64,000 nt of DNA, taken from NCBI GenBank assembly GCA_963921795.1, contig OY997653.1:23236658-23300657 (forward strand), read 5' to 3'. Made by a program: the position numbers and the translations under genes. The notes under the pieces were generated by a model. That model saw only the letters and a program-made list of their open reading frames with translations, did not search any database and was not told the DNA's origin. Shown in pieces: positions 1-10,751 of this stretch. Source of the stretch: Nannobrachium achirus. Taxonomy: Eukaryota > Chordata > Actinopteri > Myctophiformes > Myctophidae. Numbering within the stretch: position 1 is the stretch's first letter; each line of letters begins with the position of its first letter.

Positions 1-412
1 TCGATAAAAGCCCGGCTCGATAAGCAACATCGATAAGGTGCTCATTATCAATAAAAATTAACGAGCTCCATCCCTAGTGCTTCTTCATCTCAAGGTACTA
101 TTATAGTTTAATTGTTTCATTCGTTTTTGTATGTATTTTGTAAGATAAACAATGTAAATAACCATATAATAACCAATTCAAGTTAAATGCTGCACTTTGT
201 CAAAAATGACATGACGCGTTGAATTTTTGTGGGACCCATAAAATATCCCTGGGACTCATCCGAAAGACCCTCCTTGGGTCCCGGGACTCATTACATTAAA
301 AACCTATTAACATCACTGGTGAATAGAAGTATGGGGATGTATGCACTTACTGTCTCCACATAGTTTTTTCCATACCCGTTGGAAGATGACCCGGTGCATG
401 CATGACCCATGA

Positions 413-492
<80 letters not shown>

Positions 493-683
493 TGCGTGTG
501 TCTCTTCACTGCAACATTCCTAACTGTGAGAGAGGTGTGTGTGGGGCTATGGGATCCCATGGCCTGGAGGAACGGACCGTAACCCTGACAACAGGCTGAG
601 CTGAACAGGCTGTGCACCATAAAAATGCTAATATACAGCATACGATTTGTGAAAGTGACAAACGGGCTTCACAGTTATGTTAG
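1..683. other. Non-coding left edge, no gene seen
   Basis: Apart from the GA microsatellite described separately, this stretch is AT-rich and holds no credible coding exon. The peptides it could encode come from the GA repeat or lack any recognisable domain. Exon 1 of zinc-finger gene 1 is expected further left, outside the window. Confidence 0.5.
417..490. repeat. (GA)n microsatellite
   Basis: An uninterrupted GA dinucleotide run of about 74 bases. It produces artificial Arg-Glu and Leu-Ser reading frames that are not genes. Confidence 0.97.
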
Positions 684-832
684 GTGTGTTCATATGCTAA
701 TGGTGATGCGATTTCAGATCAATTGCTCCAGCCACTGAGGAGAAACGCTGTTTCAGACAGACAGACAGACAGACAGACACTCACTCACTCACTCACTCAC
801 TCACTCAGACATTCGCAAAATTATAGTATAGA
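684..832 (-). mobile_element. Helitron 5' end (minus orientation) with microsatellite
   Basis: Read on the minus strand, the sequence starts at 832 with TCTATACTATAATTTTGCG directly after an A, the expected A|TC 5' junction of a Helitron. It then runs through (GAGT)n and (GTCT)n tracts and a segment shared with 56747-56840. The right flank from 833 (GAGCATTGGCTCATGG) matches the uninterrupted paralogous sequence near 22175 and 22745. The 3' end of the element was not found. Confidence 0.5.
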
Positions 833-971
833 TGAGCATTGGCTCATGGTTTGGAATGAGGAATAATTTTTCCAAGACAGGAAACAAAGGCACATGAAGC
901 AATTAAAATAGCTGTGCCTTTTTTAGCCAGTGTGCAGTTTTTTGTTTTTAAACGTTTGTCTGTCTTGTACT

Positions 972-1345
972 GGAAGTGGATGTGTGTAATCGCAATAATT
1001 TGACATAATCGCAATCATTTTGTCATAATAGTCATAATTGTTTCCATGGTGAAAAAGATTAATATATTTTAAAACATATATATATATTTTTTTGGAAATA
1101 GCAGATCTATAAGCGATGCGACTATTCCACTATCAATGTTATTTCTTTAAGTATAGAGTTGTCAAATATGTCAGTATTTTCTTTGTATATTTAGGTTATA
1201 CGTCATATCTGCCATTTGCAACATCAGAACCTAAAAGCCAAACAGAAATGTAATTGTCAAGGGCAAAAAAAGAATTAAGTCGTTAATCGCAATTATTTGA
1301 GTGACAATTAATCGTTGTATAAAATGTCACAATCATGACAGCCCT
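972..1345. mobile_element. hAT-like MITE relic, one end preserved
   Basis: The block ends in ATGACAGCCCTA, the kind of terminus seen on the complete hAT MITEs at 38369 and 55137. A near-identical copy lies at 24104-24462 and a short remnant at 49488-49545, each just upstream of an exon-2 copy. It therefore inserted before the exon-2 block was duplicated. The left terminus is missing. Confidence 0.45.
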
Positions 1346-1419
1346 ATGTGTGTGCACCTGAGCTGGGGGGAACACTGCATGAAAATAATACTCTCGTTGT
1401 ATCTTTTTTTTTTTTTTAG

Positions 1420-1567
1420 ACTTCCTGCACGTCCCTTTGTGTGAAGAGGTGGTTTCCCCTCAACAGCAGGATAGGAGCCTCAGTCTGGACCAGGAGGAAC
1501 CGCAACCTCCAGAGATTGAAGAGGAACAGGAGGAGCTACTCCAAGACCCCAAAAAGTCTGGTGGTGG
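1420..1567 (+). CDS. Zinc-finger gene exon 2, copy a
   Basis: A poly-T tract and AG at 1418-1419 precede an open frame, entered in phase 1, that reads DFLHVPLCEEVVSPQQQ and then an acidic PQPPEIEEEQEELL stretch. This N-terminal acidic region recurs at the start of the three finger exons and in many percomorph zinc-finger genes. The exon runs to TCTGGTGGTGG and a GTAACA donor at 1568 (phase 2); reading through the donor gives an immediate TAA. At 148 nt it matches the copies at 21336 and 24534. It may be an alternative exon of gene 1 or a non-functional duplicate: no phase-2 acceptor is nearby except the fossil one at 3820. Confidence 0.5.
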
Positions 1568-1810
1568 GTAACACACATCTTCGGTCTTTACTGCTGAGCC
1601 ATTGTGCAAAAAGCAGGATCACGATGAAAAGAAGGGGGCTCACAACTCACTTATAATGCTTCCATTGTTTTCACTGCGCAAACAATTGAACAACATTCCA
1701 ACCTTGTGGTCTTTCTTCAGGCAGCCTAGAATCATTGCTGCCAATAACAAGTGTCTATGATAAGTGACGTTGCTCATGGTTTTGAAATGGAGAATTTATT
1801 AACAGCTTAA

Positions 1811-2299
1811 AGCTATACTGTGTAAGTTGCTCAACTTGTGGTCAGTAGCTCTATAGCAAACCTCGGTCGCGTCCGCGTCTTTCGGCCGTTTTTCGGTTCT
1901 CACACCCCCGCGTCTGCCTCCACCTCGCCGAGATCTATCTTTTGAGGGGTCCCTGGTTCCTGTGCGTTCAGCCATTCCGGAGATACACTCCTTCACCCAT
2001 GCTTCAATAGCTCACCGCGCACCCGAGACACGGGAGACTACAAATATGGCCGCCCTAGCGACCCCACTCCAAGATGCGCTGTGATTGGCCGGCAGTGTAT
2101 AACCCTCGCTGTGATTGGCCGGTAGTATGATGACGTCATTTTGCCGCGAAATTCTCCCCCCCTCACGGCTCATAGAAAAAATATAAAGAGAAGGCTTTTG
2201 AAGCTGAAAATAACGGAGTGGGGGTTCTAAAACTTTAGCGATTTAACAGTTAGGACCATTTTAAGATTTGTTTTATAAAAAAAGTTACATGGTATAACT
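1811..2299. mobile_element. TTAA-flanked non-autonomous element (piggyBac-like)
   Basis: A 489-bp insertion bounded by TTAA at 1807-1810 and 2300-2303. Imperfect terminal repeats begin AGCTATACTGTG on the left and AGTTATACCATG on the right (read inward). The uninterrupted intron appears in genes 2 and 3 as CAGCTTAATTTTC (near 25748 and 51030), so the insertion is specific to gene 1. It contains a CpG-rich central part and no transposase. Confidence 0.65.
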
Positions 2300-2538
2300 T
2301 TAATTTTCTAACTACTAAAGACATAATATAGGAAACAAAGGCATATAAATCAATTAAAATGCAAGTACAATAGCTGTCTTTTTTTAGCCAGTGTGCAGAC
2401 TTTATTTTCTTTTGTTTTTTCAACTTCGGTTTGTCCTGCACCTGGGAACTGATGTGTGTGCTCCAGAACTGATGGAAAACGGCACGAAACTTAAGTAATG
2501 TAAACTTTTTATATAATCACATTGGATCTTTTTCTTAG

Positions 2539-5500
2539 ACATTCTGCACGTCCCTTTGTGTGAAGAGGAGGTTTCCCCTGAACAGCAGGAGAGGAGCTCC
2601 AGTCTGGTCCAGGAGGAACCACAACCTCCAGAGATTGAAGAAGAACAGGAAGAACCACACCAAAGACCAAAAGAGGCTGGTGGGTCAACATTGACATTAC
2701 CATCAGTGAAAGGTGACGATGATAATGAAAACAGAGAGACTGAGCCTGTAGCCAGCACCTCAACTGAACACATGAAAACACAAGCTTATGTAGAGGACTG
2801 TGGAACAACACAACCAACTAGTGGTGACCAGCTCCTCAGTGATGAGGTGGAGGAGACTAGCAAACTGTCCCACGGACTGAAATCATCGAAACAAAGTCAC
2901 AGATGGAAGAAAAGCTTTAGTTGTACTGAATGTGGCAAAAGGTTTTTTCAGAAAGGAGTGCTGAAGATACACACATTGATTCACACAGGTGAAAAGCCTT
3001 TTACGTGTACAGTTTGTGGTAAAACGTTTAGTCTAAGGGGAAATCTGAAGAAACACTCAATGATTCACACTGGGGAAAGGCCCTTTGTTTGTGCCGTTTG
3101 TGGTAAAGGCTGTGTTGAGAGTGCTGATCTAAAAATACACATGAGGTGTCATACAGGTGAAAAGCCCTTTTCTTGTACAGTTTGTGGCAAAGGCTTTTCT
3201 ACCTCAAGTAATCGAAAACAACACATGCGGTCTCATACAGACAAAAAGTCATTTTCTTGTACGGTATGTGGCAAAGGCTATAATAAATCACTTCATTTTA
3301 AAATACACATGAGGACTCATACAGGAGAAAAGCCCTTTAGTTGTGCAACTTGCGGTGAAAGCTTTGCTGCAATGCATAGTCTAAAAAAACACGAGAGTAC
3401 TCACACAGGCGAAACGCCCCTTTCTTGTACAGTATGTGGTAAAGGCTTTTTTAAAAAGGCAGATCTAACCAAACACGCAAGGAGTCATACAGGTGAAAAG
3501 CCTTTTTCTTGTACAGTTTGTGGTAAAACGTTTAGTCAAAGGGGAAATCTGAAGAAACACACAATGATTCATACAAGGGAAAGGCCCTTTTCTTGTACAG
3601 TTTGTGGCGAAGGCTATTCTACCTCAAGTATTCTAAAACGACACATGAGGTCTCATACAGGCGAAAAGACATTTTCTAGTACGCTATGTGGCAAAAGCTA
3701 TGTTAACGCCCGTGATTTGAAAATACATGTGAGGACTCATACAAGCGAAAAGAGCTGTTGTTGTGAAATATGCGGTAAAACCTTTACTGCAATGCATGGT
3801 CTAAAACAACACACTTGTAGGTCAAAGTTGACATTACTATCAGGGAAAGATGAAGTTGATGATGAAAACAGAGAGACTGAGCCTGTAGCCAGCACCTCAA
3901 CTGAACACATGAAAACACAAGCTTATATAGAGTACAATGGAACATCACAACCAACTAGTAATGACCAGCTCCTCTCTTCACACTGTTCTGAATCGGACAA
4001 TGAAGACAGCGATGAGGTGATGGAGACTAGGGAAGATCAGTCCCACAGCCTGAAATCATCAAAACAAAGTCACAGAGGGAAGAAAAGTTTTAGTTGTACT
4101 GTGTGTGGCAAAATGTTTTCTCAAAAAGGAGTGCTGAAGATACACACAATGATTCACACAGGGGAAAAGCCCTTTTCTTGTACAGTTTGTGGTAAAACGT
4201 TTAGTCAAAGGGGAAATTTAAAGAAACACACAATGATTCACACAGGGGAAAGGCCCTTTGTTTGTGAATGTTGTGGTAAAGGCTGTGTTGAGAGTGCTGA
4301 TCTAAAAAAACACATGAGGTCTCATACAGGTGAAAAGCCCTTTTCTTGTACAGTTTGTGGTGAAGGCTTTTCTACCTCAAGTTATCGAAAACAACACTTG
4401 CTGTCTCATACAGGCGAAAAGTCATTTTCTTGTACGGTATGTGGCAAAAGCTATGTTAACGCCCGCGATTTGAAAATACACATGAGGACTCATACAGGAG
4501 AAAAGCCATTTAGTTGTGCAATTTGCGGTGAAAGCTTTGCAGCAATGCATAGTCTAAAACAACACCAGAGTACTCACACAGGCGAAAAGCCCCTTTCTTG
4601 TACAGTATGTGGTAAAGGCTTTTTTAAAAAGGCAGATCTAACCAAACACGCAAGGAGTCATACAGGTGAAAAGCCTTTTTCTTGTACAGTTTGTGGTAAA
4701 ATGTTTAACCACAGGGGAAATATGAAGAAACACTCAATGATTCACACTGGGGAAAGGCCGTTTGTTTGTGCCGTTTGTGGTAAAGGCTGTGTTGAGAGTG
4801 CTGATCTAAAAAAACACATGAGGTCTCATACAGGCGAAAAGCCCTTTTCGTGTACAGTTTGTGGTGAAGGCTTTTCTACCTCAAGTTATCGAAAAAAACA
4901 CTTGCGGTCTCATACAGGCGAAAAGTCATTTTCTTGTACGGTATGTGGCAAAAGCTATGTTAACGCCCGTGATTTGAAAATACACATGAGGACTCATACA
5001 GGAGAAAAGCCCTTTAGTTGTGCAACTTGCGGTGAAAGCTTTGCAGCAATGCATAGTCTAAAACAACACCAGAGTACTCACACAGGCAAAAAGCCTGTTT
5101 CTTGTACAGTATGTGCTAAAGGCTTTTTTAAAAAGGCAGATCTAACCAAACACGCAAGAAGTCATACAGGAGAAAAGCCTTTTTCTTGTACAGTATGTGG
5201 TAAAACGTTTAGTCAAAGAGGAAATCTGAAGAAACACACAATGATTCACACAGGGGAAAGGCCCTTTGTTTGTGCTGTTTGTGGTAAAGGCTGTGTTGAG
5301 AGTACTGATCTAAAAAAACACATGAGGTCTCATACAGGCGAAAAGCCCTTTTCGTGTACAGTTTGTGGTGAAGGCTTTACTACCTCAAGTAATCTAAAAA
5401 AACATGTCAGGACTCATACAGGCGAAAAGAGCTGTTGTTGTGAAATGTGCGGTAAAACCTTTACTGCAATGCGTGGTCTAAAACTACACATGATGGCTCA

Positions 5501-5846
5501 TACAGGGGAAAAGCCCTTTTCTTGTACAGTTTGTGGCGAAGGCTTTTCTACCACAAGTATTCTAAAACGACACATGAGGTCTCATACTGGCGAAAAGAGC
5601 TTTTCGTGTACGCTATGTGGCAAAGGCTATGTTAACGCACGTGATTTGAAAATACACGTGAGGACTCATACAGGCGAAAAGCCCTTTAGTTGTACAATTT
5701 GCGGTAAAAGCTTTGCTGCAACGCGTAGTCTAAAAAAACACGAAAGGACTCATACAGGCGAAAAGCCCTTTTCTTGTTCAGTATGTGGTAAAGACTTTTC
5801 TGATAAAAGACCTCTAAAAACACACATGAGGATTCATACAGGTTAA
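2539..5846 (+). CDS. Poly-C2H2 zinc-finger protein, gene 1 (main exon)
   Basis: The exon starts after the acceptor at 2537-2538, where the frame arrives from an upstream exon in phase 1, and ends at TAA 5844-5846 (1101 codons in this exon). The TTG at 2556 is an internal leucine, not a start. An acidic Ser/Glu-rich region (about 120 aa) is followed by fingers 1-11, a second acidic linker (3821-4085), then fingers 12-32. Most fingers read F-S-C-T-V-C-G-K...H-x3-H with TGEKP linkers. Two are degenerate: finger 10 has FSST in place of the first Cys, and finger 11 lacks its last His. Fingers 13-18 and 19-24 are near copies, a six-finger higher-order repeat. It is probably a nuclear sequence-specific DNA-binding repressor. 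No KRAB, SCAN or BTB domain is visible in this exon; exon 1 lies outside the window. Confidence 0.9.
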
Positions 5847-6345
5847 AAGCTCTTTTTTCAAGTTGTTTGTGTAAGGCTTTGCTGAGGATACTAAAGCAGC
5901 GGAATCACATAATCTGAAAAAATCTACATGTCTGATTAAAAGAAACACTTATAGTTGCTTGTGTTTGTATTTTTGTTGTTATTATATATGTTTGATTCAA
6001 TTCATTATGGAATTGTATTGTTATCCAACAATTCATTTACAGAATGTCTGTCTGTCCATCCGCCGTCTTTCGTCTGTCTACATGCTGATCTTGTATAGTG
6101 TTCATACTATGTAATGACTGAATAAAACTACTTCTACTACTACTTGTACAACAGTTTGCCCCTATAAACCTATAGACAAGGCAGAATTTCTGAAAATGTG
6201 CTTGTATAAAGTCCCGAAGGCATTTTGCGAATATTTATTATAAACTAGATTATGCATATTCACTTTCAAGACATGACCCTAACCAGGACTACAGAAATAT
6301 CTCTTTTACTGTATCATCATCTGCAAAAAGGAGTTATAGCAGACC
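5847..6345. other. Gene 1 3' untranslated region and flank
   Basis: The 3' UTR keeps a short finger relic just after the stop and an older region shared with gene 3 (about 5880-6000). Beyond 6180 there is non-coding DNA without a recognisable gene. Confidence 0.5.
6121..6126 (+). terminator. Poly(A) signal, gene 1
   Basis: AATAAA lies about 275 nt after the stop codon. The same context, AATGACTGAATAAAACTAC, follows gene 2 at 28480. The nearer site used in gene 3 (GAATAAAAG at 53716) has mutated to GATTAAAAG in gene 1 (about 5934), so this downstream signal is the likely one. Confidence 0.55.
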
Positions 6346-7000
6346 TGGGCATTGTGCGGCCCTGGAGGCGCATACGGCCCTTTGGTTCACTCTGACCGGC
6401 CCGTGTAGGGTTAATGGCAAATTATACAAAATAAACACATTTTCTAAGTTTACCTCATGCATGGACTAAAGCTGCATTGCTTTTATTTTGAAGTTTTTAT
6501 TCACATACATATGGACGCAATGCATACATCAGCACGTGTGTGTGATCATTGGATCGTTGTCTCAATAAAAAGGAGGTGGTCAGACTGGTCACAAGTCAAG
6601 ACGACTTGTCTTACCTACTGTAAGTGACTAAAAAGAAATGTTGATGCAGAACGCCGGGTTTTCAACAAAAATTTGACTACTAAGTATTTATTTACTGAAG
6701 TCGGAGGTAACGCTGTGTGTTTAGTTTGCGGGGAGCACATATTCCAGGGAGTACAAGATAAACTCACCTTATTCCACCTGGAGATATTTCAGGAGTGGAA
6801 AATAAACACAACAATTTAAACTGGAAAAATAATGTACATGGTCAATATTATAAGAGCTGGTCAAATTGTAAATTGAACTATAATTTGATGTGTACAGTCA
6901 GTTACTAAAAAAACATTTTGCACTACAAAGGATTGTTGTGGTTGCCTAGGGAAACCAGTCTACACCACTGCTGAAGAGATGTGCTGACATTTCTGAATCC
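6346..7000 (+). pseudogene. hAT transposase relic (GTF2IRD2/Charlie8-like), BED-finger end
   Basis: At 6631-6758 the + frame reads KRNVDAERRVF, then TKYLFTEVGGNAVCLVC. This resembles the start of the BED-type finger of hAT transposases of the GTF2IRD2/Charlie8 type, which are known for VDxExRxF and KYxFTEV followed by CLVC. The frame is lost soon after, and no DDE core or complete terminal repeats were found. Low-complexity non-coding sequence flanks it. Confidence 0.5.
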
Positions 7001-7184
7001 CAGGTCAACAAGATGAGAGCTAAAAGTTGTGAAGTTGTGAAGGTAAATACATACTGTAGGCCTAATGCAATATGAAGGATTATTATGATGATTATCTTTA
7101 ACTAAGATTTAATGTTGTATATCTAATAGAACATTCCTATTTTACAGGGAAAGTAAGCTTCTGAATAGGTCACCATACATGTGA

Positions 7185-8035
7185 CGGAGAGAGTCGCAGC
7201 CACAGCCTTGAAGCTTCAAAAAGTCTAGTATCTCCCCCAGACTAAAGAGATGTCTCTTTGGTCTAGTGCAGGGGTGTCCAAACTTTTTTCAAAGGGGGCC
7301 ACATTAGAAAATATTAAAACACCCAAGGGCCGACTACATCTCCTGACAAAATGTACTTTTGATCCGACCATGACAAAGTCACATACATATGCATTGCAAT
7401 TACAATATTTTATTTAACTATCGTCAATAATTAATATCAATGGTCTTTTGTCAAGTGTGTGCTCTGAACAATACACAAATAAGTCACATTACCAAAATAC
7501 CAAATGTAACCAGATGTCCAAGGTGAAGAATACAACAAAAAAGCCTTTCTTTGAACCCTTCAGAATGAGATAACATAGAACAAGGAATCCTGACAAATTA
7601 TACTATAAAATATTCTTGTTTGGCGGTGCTGGCGGGCCGTTTATAGTACAATTTATGAATTAAGTTGGGGGCCACATAACATTTGTCATGGGGCCGCATT
7701 TGGCCCCCGGGCCGCACTTTGGACACCACTGGTCTAGTGGTTAAGATATTGGACACTCACATGGGAGACCCGGGTTTGAAGCCGGGTGGGGAGGTTTGGA
7801 TTCACCCTTTACATTGGTGCTGTGACCCGGATTCGGGCTTCCCCATAGGATGAGGTCAAAGGGGGGTGAGTGTGACGGAGAGAGTTGCGGCCCCAGCCTT
7901 GAAGCCTCAAAAAGTCTAATATCTCCCCTAGACGAAAAAGATGCCTCTTTGGTCTAGTGGTTAAGATATTAGACTTTCACATGGGAGACCCGGGTTCGAA
8001 ACCGGGCGGGGAGGTTTGGATTCACCTCCGTTACA
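7185..8035 (+). repeat. tRNA-Glu-like SINE/composite repeat, two heads
   Basis: Two related units each carry a tRNA-like head. The second head, 7944-8014, has a perfect A box (TGGTCTAGTGG) and B box (GGTTCGAAACC), a pairable acceptor stem CCTCTTT/GGGGAGG, and an anticodon-loop position reading TTC (Glu). Its anticodon stem pairs poorly. The first head is split by the element at 7269-7731. A body motif beginning GTGACGGAGAGAG precedes each head, and the outer ends TGTGACGGAG and CTCCGTTACA are inverted. It is probably a Pol III-derived repeat rather than a working tRNA gene. Confidence 0.6.
7269..7731. mobile_element. hAT MITE, 463 bp, 8-bp TSD
   Basis: Termini are CAGGGGTGTCCAAACT and (inward from the right) CAGTGGTGTCCAAAGT. 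The perfect 8-bp duplication GTCTAGTG lies at 7261-7268 and 7732-7739. The target is the A-box region of the tRNA-like head, so the insertion broke a Pol III promoter. No transposase is encoded. Confidence 0.85.
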
Positions 8036-8523
8036 TACAGAGGGCCTGCAAAGTCAATAAGGCAACAAAAGTATTTTGTTGTTTCTCGTATTCATTCATT
8101 TTTATTGTCAGCTTGGGTTAGTATTCAGGTTCCAACTCATGTCCAGTATGCTTATACCATTTTGTAAATCCATTGTCAATGTCATGTGAAGACCTCACAA
8201 AATTATACAGCGTGGGCACCAGGGCAGGAATTTCAGGGAGGCCATGAAGGCCATGGCCGTCGTTGCCCCTCAGTTTGGCCTTGTGCCCCTCAAACCAATG
8301 GCATGACCTGAGGCCACAGTGGCCTTACTCCAGCTACATGTACCCCTATCCCTATAAACTTCTTTGCCTTTTTCATATTTTGGAAAACATTTTAAAATAC
8401 TTCAAATAGCCGATCTACATCGGCAGGCGTCATCAACATGTCTGTACACGGACAAATGTGTCCATGTCCGTGGCACATTTAGTATTTTGGTTATCATGTG
8501 TACATAATATATCCTAAATATTC

Positions 8524-8556
<33 letters not shown>

Positions 8557-8696
8557 GCATTTGTTTTAATTATTTTGGATGATGATAAGTGTCAGGATGA
8601 TTAATATGTTGTGTTGGCTACATGATTGCATCAGGTGAGGATGCAATACAAGACAAGACAAGACAAGACAAGACAAGACAAGACAAGACAAGACAG
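8524..8696. repeat. (TAA)n and (AAGAC)n microsatellites
   Basis: About ten TAA units at 8524-8554, and about nine copies of a pentanucleotide (AAGAC) at 8649-8696. Confidence 0.9.
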
Positions 8697-9149
8697 AGAG
8701 AGAAGTAATGTTTGCTAATACTTGTTCCACTGGTATACCTTACATCACACCACTTACGCACTGTCTTTCTCATCATCATATAATACTTGTTCACAGTGTA
8801 AATGAACACAGGATTGACCCTGGTAGCATATCAATTTTACTGGACTGTTACCTGTTTATTATGCTACTACTATCTTTCAACCACAACTTATGAGACAAGA
8901 GATCAGTAGAATGAGTTTGCCAAAAGACAAAAGAATAAAACAATATTTGTTGATGGGTCAATGAATTGCAAAAACTATGCCGTGATAGTGAAGAAAGGGA
9001 ACTTGGAAAGACTCTTTCTTACAAACCACAAATCATTTGACTACTAGAAGGAAGTGAAGCCTTACGTATTTGTATACCATACATGGAACTGGATGGAGCT
9101 CTGTCAAGTATTTGTCTCAACAGCAAGATGGTGAAGAAAGAGAACTTGT

Positions 9150-9280
9150 GGACAAACCACACATCATTTGACGAGACATTTCCAGCAGACAGAGAACTGA
9201 GAAAAGAACTTATGGACAAACCACACATCATTTGACGAGACATTTCCAGCAGACAGAGAACTGAGAAAAAGAAATAAACT
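9150..9280. repeat. Tandem duplication of about 67 bp
   Basis: The segment starting ACAAACCACACATCATTTG and ending in AGAACTGAGAAAA is present twice in a row with few changes, and a diverged partial copy lies near 9022-9040. It is inside the hAT element at 8220-9708. Confidence 0.75.
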
Positions 9281-9876
9281 AAGGAACTGAAATTTCAACC
9301 ATTTTATGATACTGTATATATGTTCTTTTGTAAAATTATTGGACAGTTATTTTGTATGTCTGTGACAAAAATAAAATATTTATCAAAATGTCCATCGGCA
9401 TGTTGTGAGATCAGCTATTTGTAATATTAAAAAAATATATATATATCAAAATAGTAAAAAAGGAAAGAAAGGTTTAGTGATATTGAACTAAACTAAACTG
9501 ATATATACATTTTAAGACCTCATCTTTAAACCAATGCAGTAAGTTTAACCCTTAAATTCAATTAAATTTAATTCATTATTTCAATGGACTAAACTTTCTT
9601 TTATTTGATGGCCTTCCTGCCCTAGCATTTGGCCTTTGTGCCCTCAAAAAATGTACAACACCAAAGGCCAAGTGGCCTTGCCCCTAAAAAGAAGAAATTC
9701 TAGGCCTGGTGGGCACGGTCTGGCATGAAAATGACAGCTGCGATGGTTGGTTGGAACAATGACACCTGCCTTCTTTATTTGCTCTGCTTTGCACCAGATG
9801 CAAGATATCTGTGAGTGATGGCACTATGGGATCTAGCTTAGGGTGACCATATTCTGAAAATCCCAAAAGAGGACAC

Positions 9877-9883
9877 GCACGCA

Positions 9884-9930
<47 letters not shown>

Positions 9931-9953
9931 CACACGCACACACACACACACAG

Positions 9954-9984
<31 letters not shown>

Positions 9985-9996
9985 TACTGTATGTAG

Positions 9997-10061
<65 letters not shown>
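9877..10061. repeat. (CACG)n-(CA)n-(TA)n compound microsatellite
   Basis: CACG repeats run to about 9930, a short CA run follows, and TA repeats continue to 10061 with one small interruption near 9980-10000. Confidence 0.93.
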
Positions 10062-10068
<7 letters not shown>

Positions 10069-10638
10069 GGCCTATATAAAAAAATGTTTTACCAAAATAA
10101 TTTATATTACTAGTTTACAGCTCAATTATGTTATTAGTTATGTATTCATTTTTGAGGGGGTTCCAATTGGACCCTTTACAAAAATATATATAGGCTAGAG
10201 AGATCCATTGATAAAGTATGCCTTTTGACTCCTGTATGAACGTTCAGCTTTGTAAATAAATAAAAAAGAGGTAGCCCATTATTCAAACCGCCGTTCTGCT
10301 TTACAAGGTTGTACAAAAGATTCTGTCAATTTAGTTAGCAGAAGAGCTCTCACCTCGCACAGACTGTCTTGTAGGCTACTTTGCAGTGTTGATATGGGCT
10401 TGAAGCAGAATAATTTTTATTTGTAAATGCCTAAATAGACACAGAAGAGTACCAGCTTTGCTGACAGAACGCTCTGCTTCTCATTGTTGGTCACTGGCAC
10501 TTTTTGTGCATTTCATCAGTGAAACAGCATTAATTGCGTTTGCAGTTCGTTCGTTTGGCTTTAGCAGCGCGATGCTGCCGAGCTCGCGCTGCTCTGCCTC
10601 TGATCTGAAAGCGAGTCGAGACGGGCTGAGGGAGCGGC

Positions 10639-10751
10639 GTGTATCAAAACAGCGGCGGAGTTCGGCCAGTGGAGACGCCCCTATACTCTATAGAGACGGA
10701 ACGAGAGGGGCGTCTCCACTGGCCGAACTGCGCCGCTGTTTTGATACACGC
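10639..10751. repeat. Inverted repeat (foldback) inside the outer hAT
   Basis: About 44-bp arms (GTGTATCAAAACAGCGGCGG on the left, its near-complement ending near 10751) surround a loop of about 22 bp. The arms are GC-rich. Diffuse pairing continues outward for about 40 bp. Confidence 0.8.

Larger units (their letters stand above)
8220..9708. mobile_element. Non-autonomous hAT element, 1489 bp
   Basis: Imperfect terminal repeats CAGGGCAGGAATTTC and CAGGCCTAGAATTTC (read inward) are flanked by the 8-bp duplication GTGGGCAC at 8212-8219 and 9709-9716. Inside are a (TAA)n run (8524-8554), an (AAGAC)n run (8649-8696) and a tandem duplication of about 67 bp (about 9150-9275). No transposase frame is present. 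Confidence 0.8.

Noticed and set aside
402..641. Arg-Glu and Leu-Ser repeat proteins across the GA run on both strands
   Set aside because: Pure translation of a dinucleotide microsatellite with no domain or conserved flank.
2420..2817. Minus-strand frames opposite the acidic region of gene 1 (also opposite genes 2 and 3)
   Set aside because: They are antisense to a strongly supported exon and are Ser-rich only because the sense strand is Glu-rich.
2539..2900. KRAB, SCAN or FINZ domain in the zinc-finger N-termini
   Set aside because: The acidic and helical segments do not match those domains as I know them; no such call is supported.
7944..8014. Functional tRNA-Glu gene
   Set aside because: The anticodon stem pairs poorly, and the same head occurs next to a repeated body, so it fits a repeat better.
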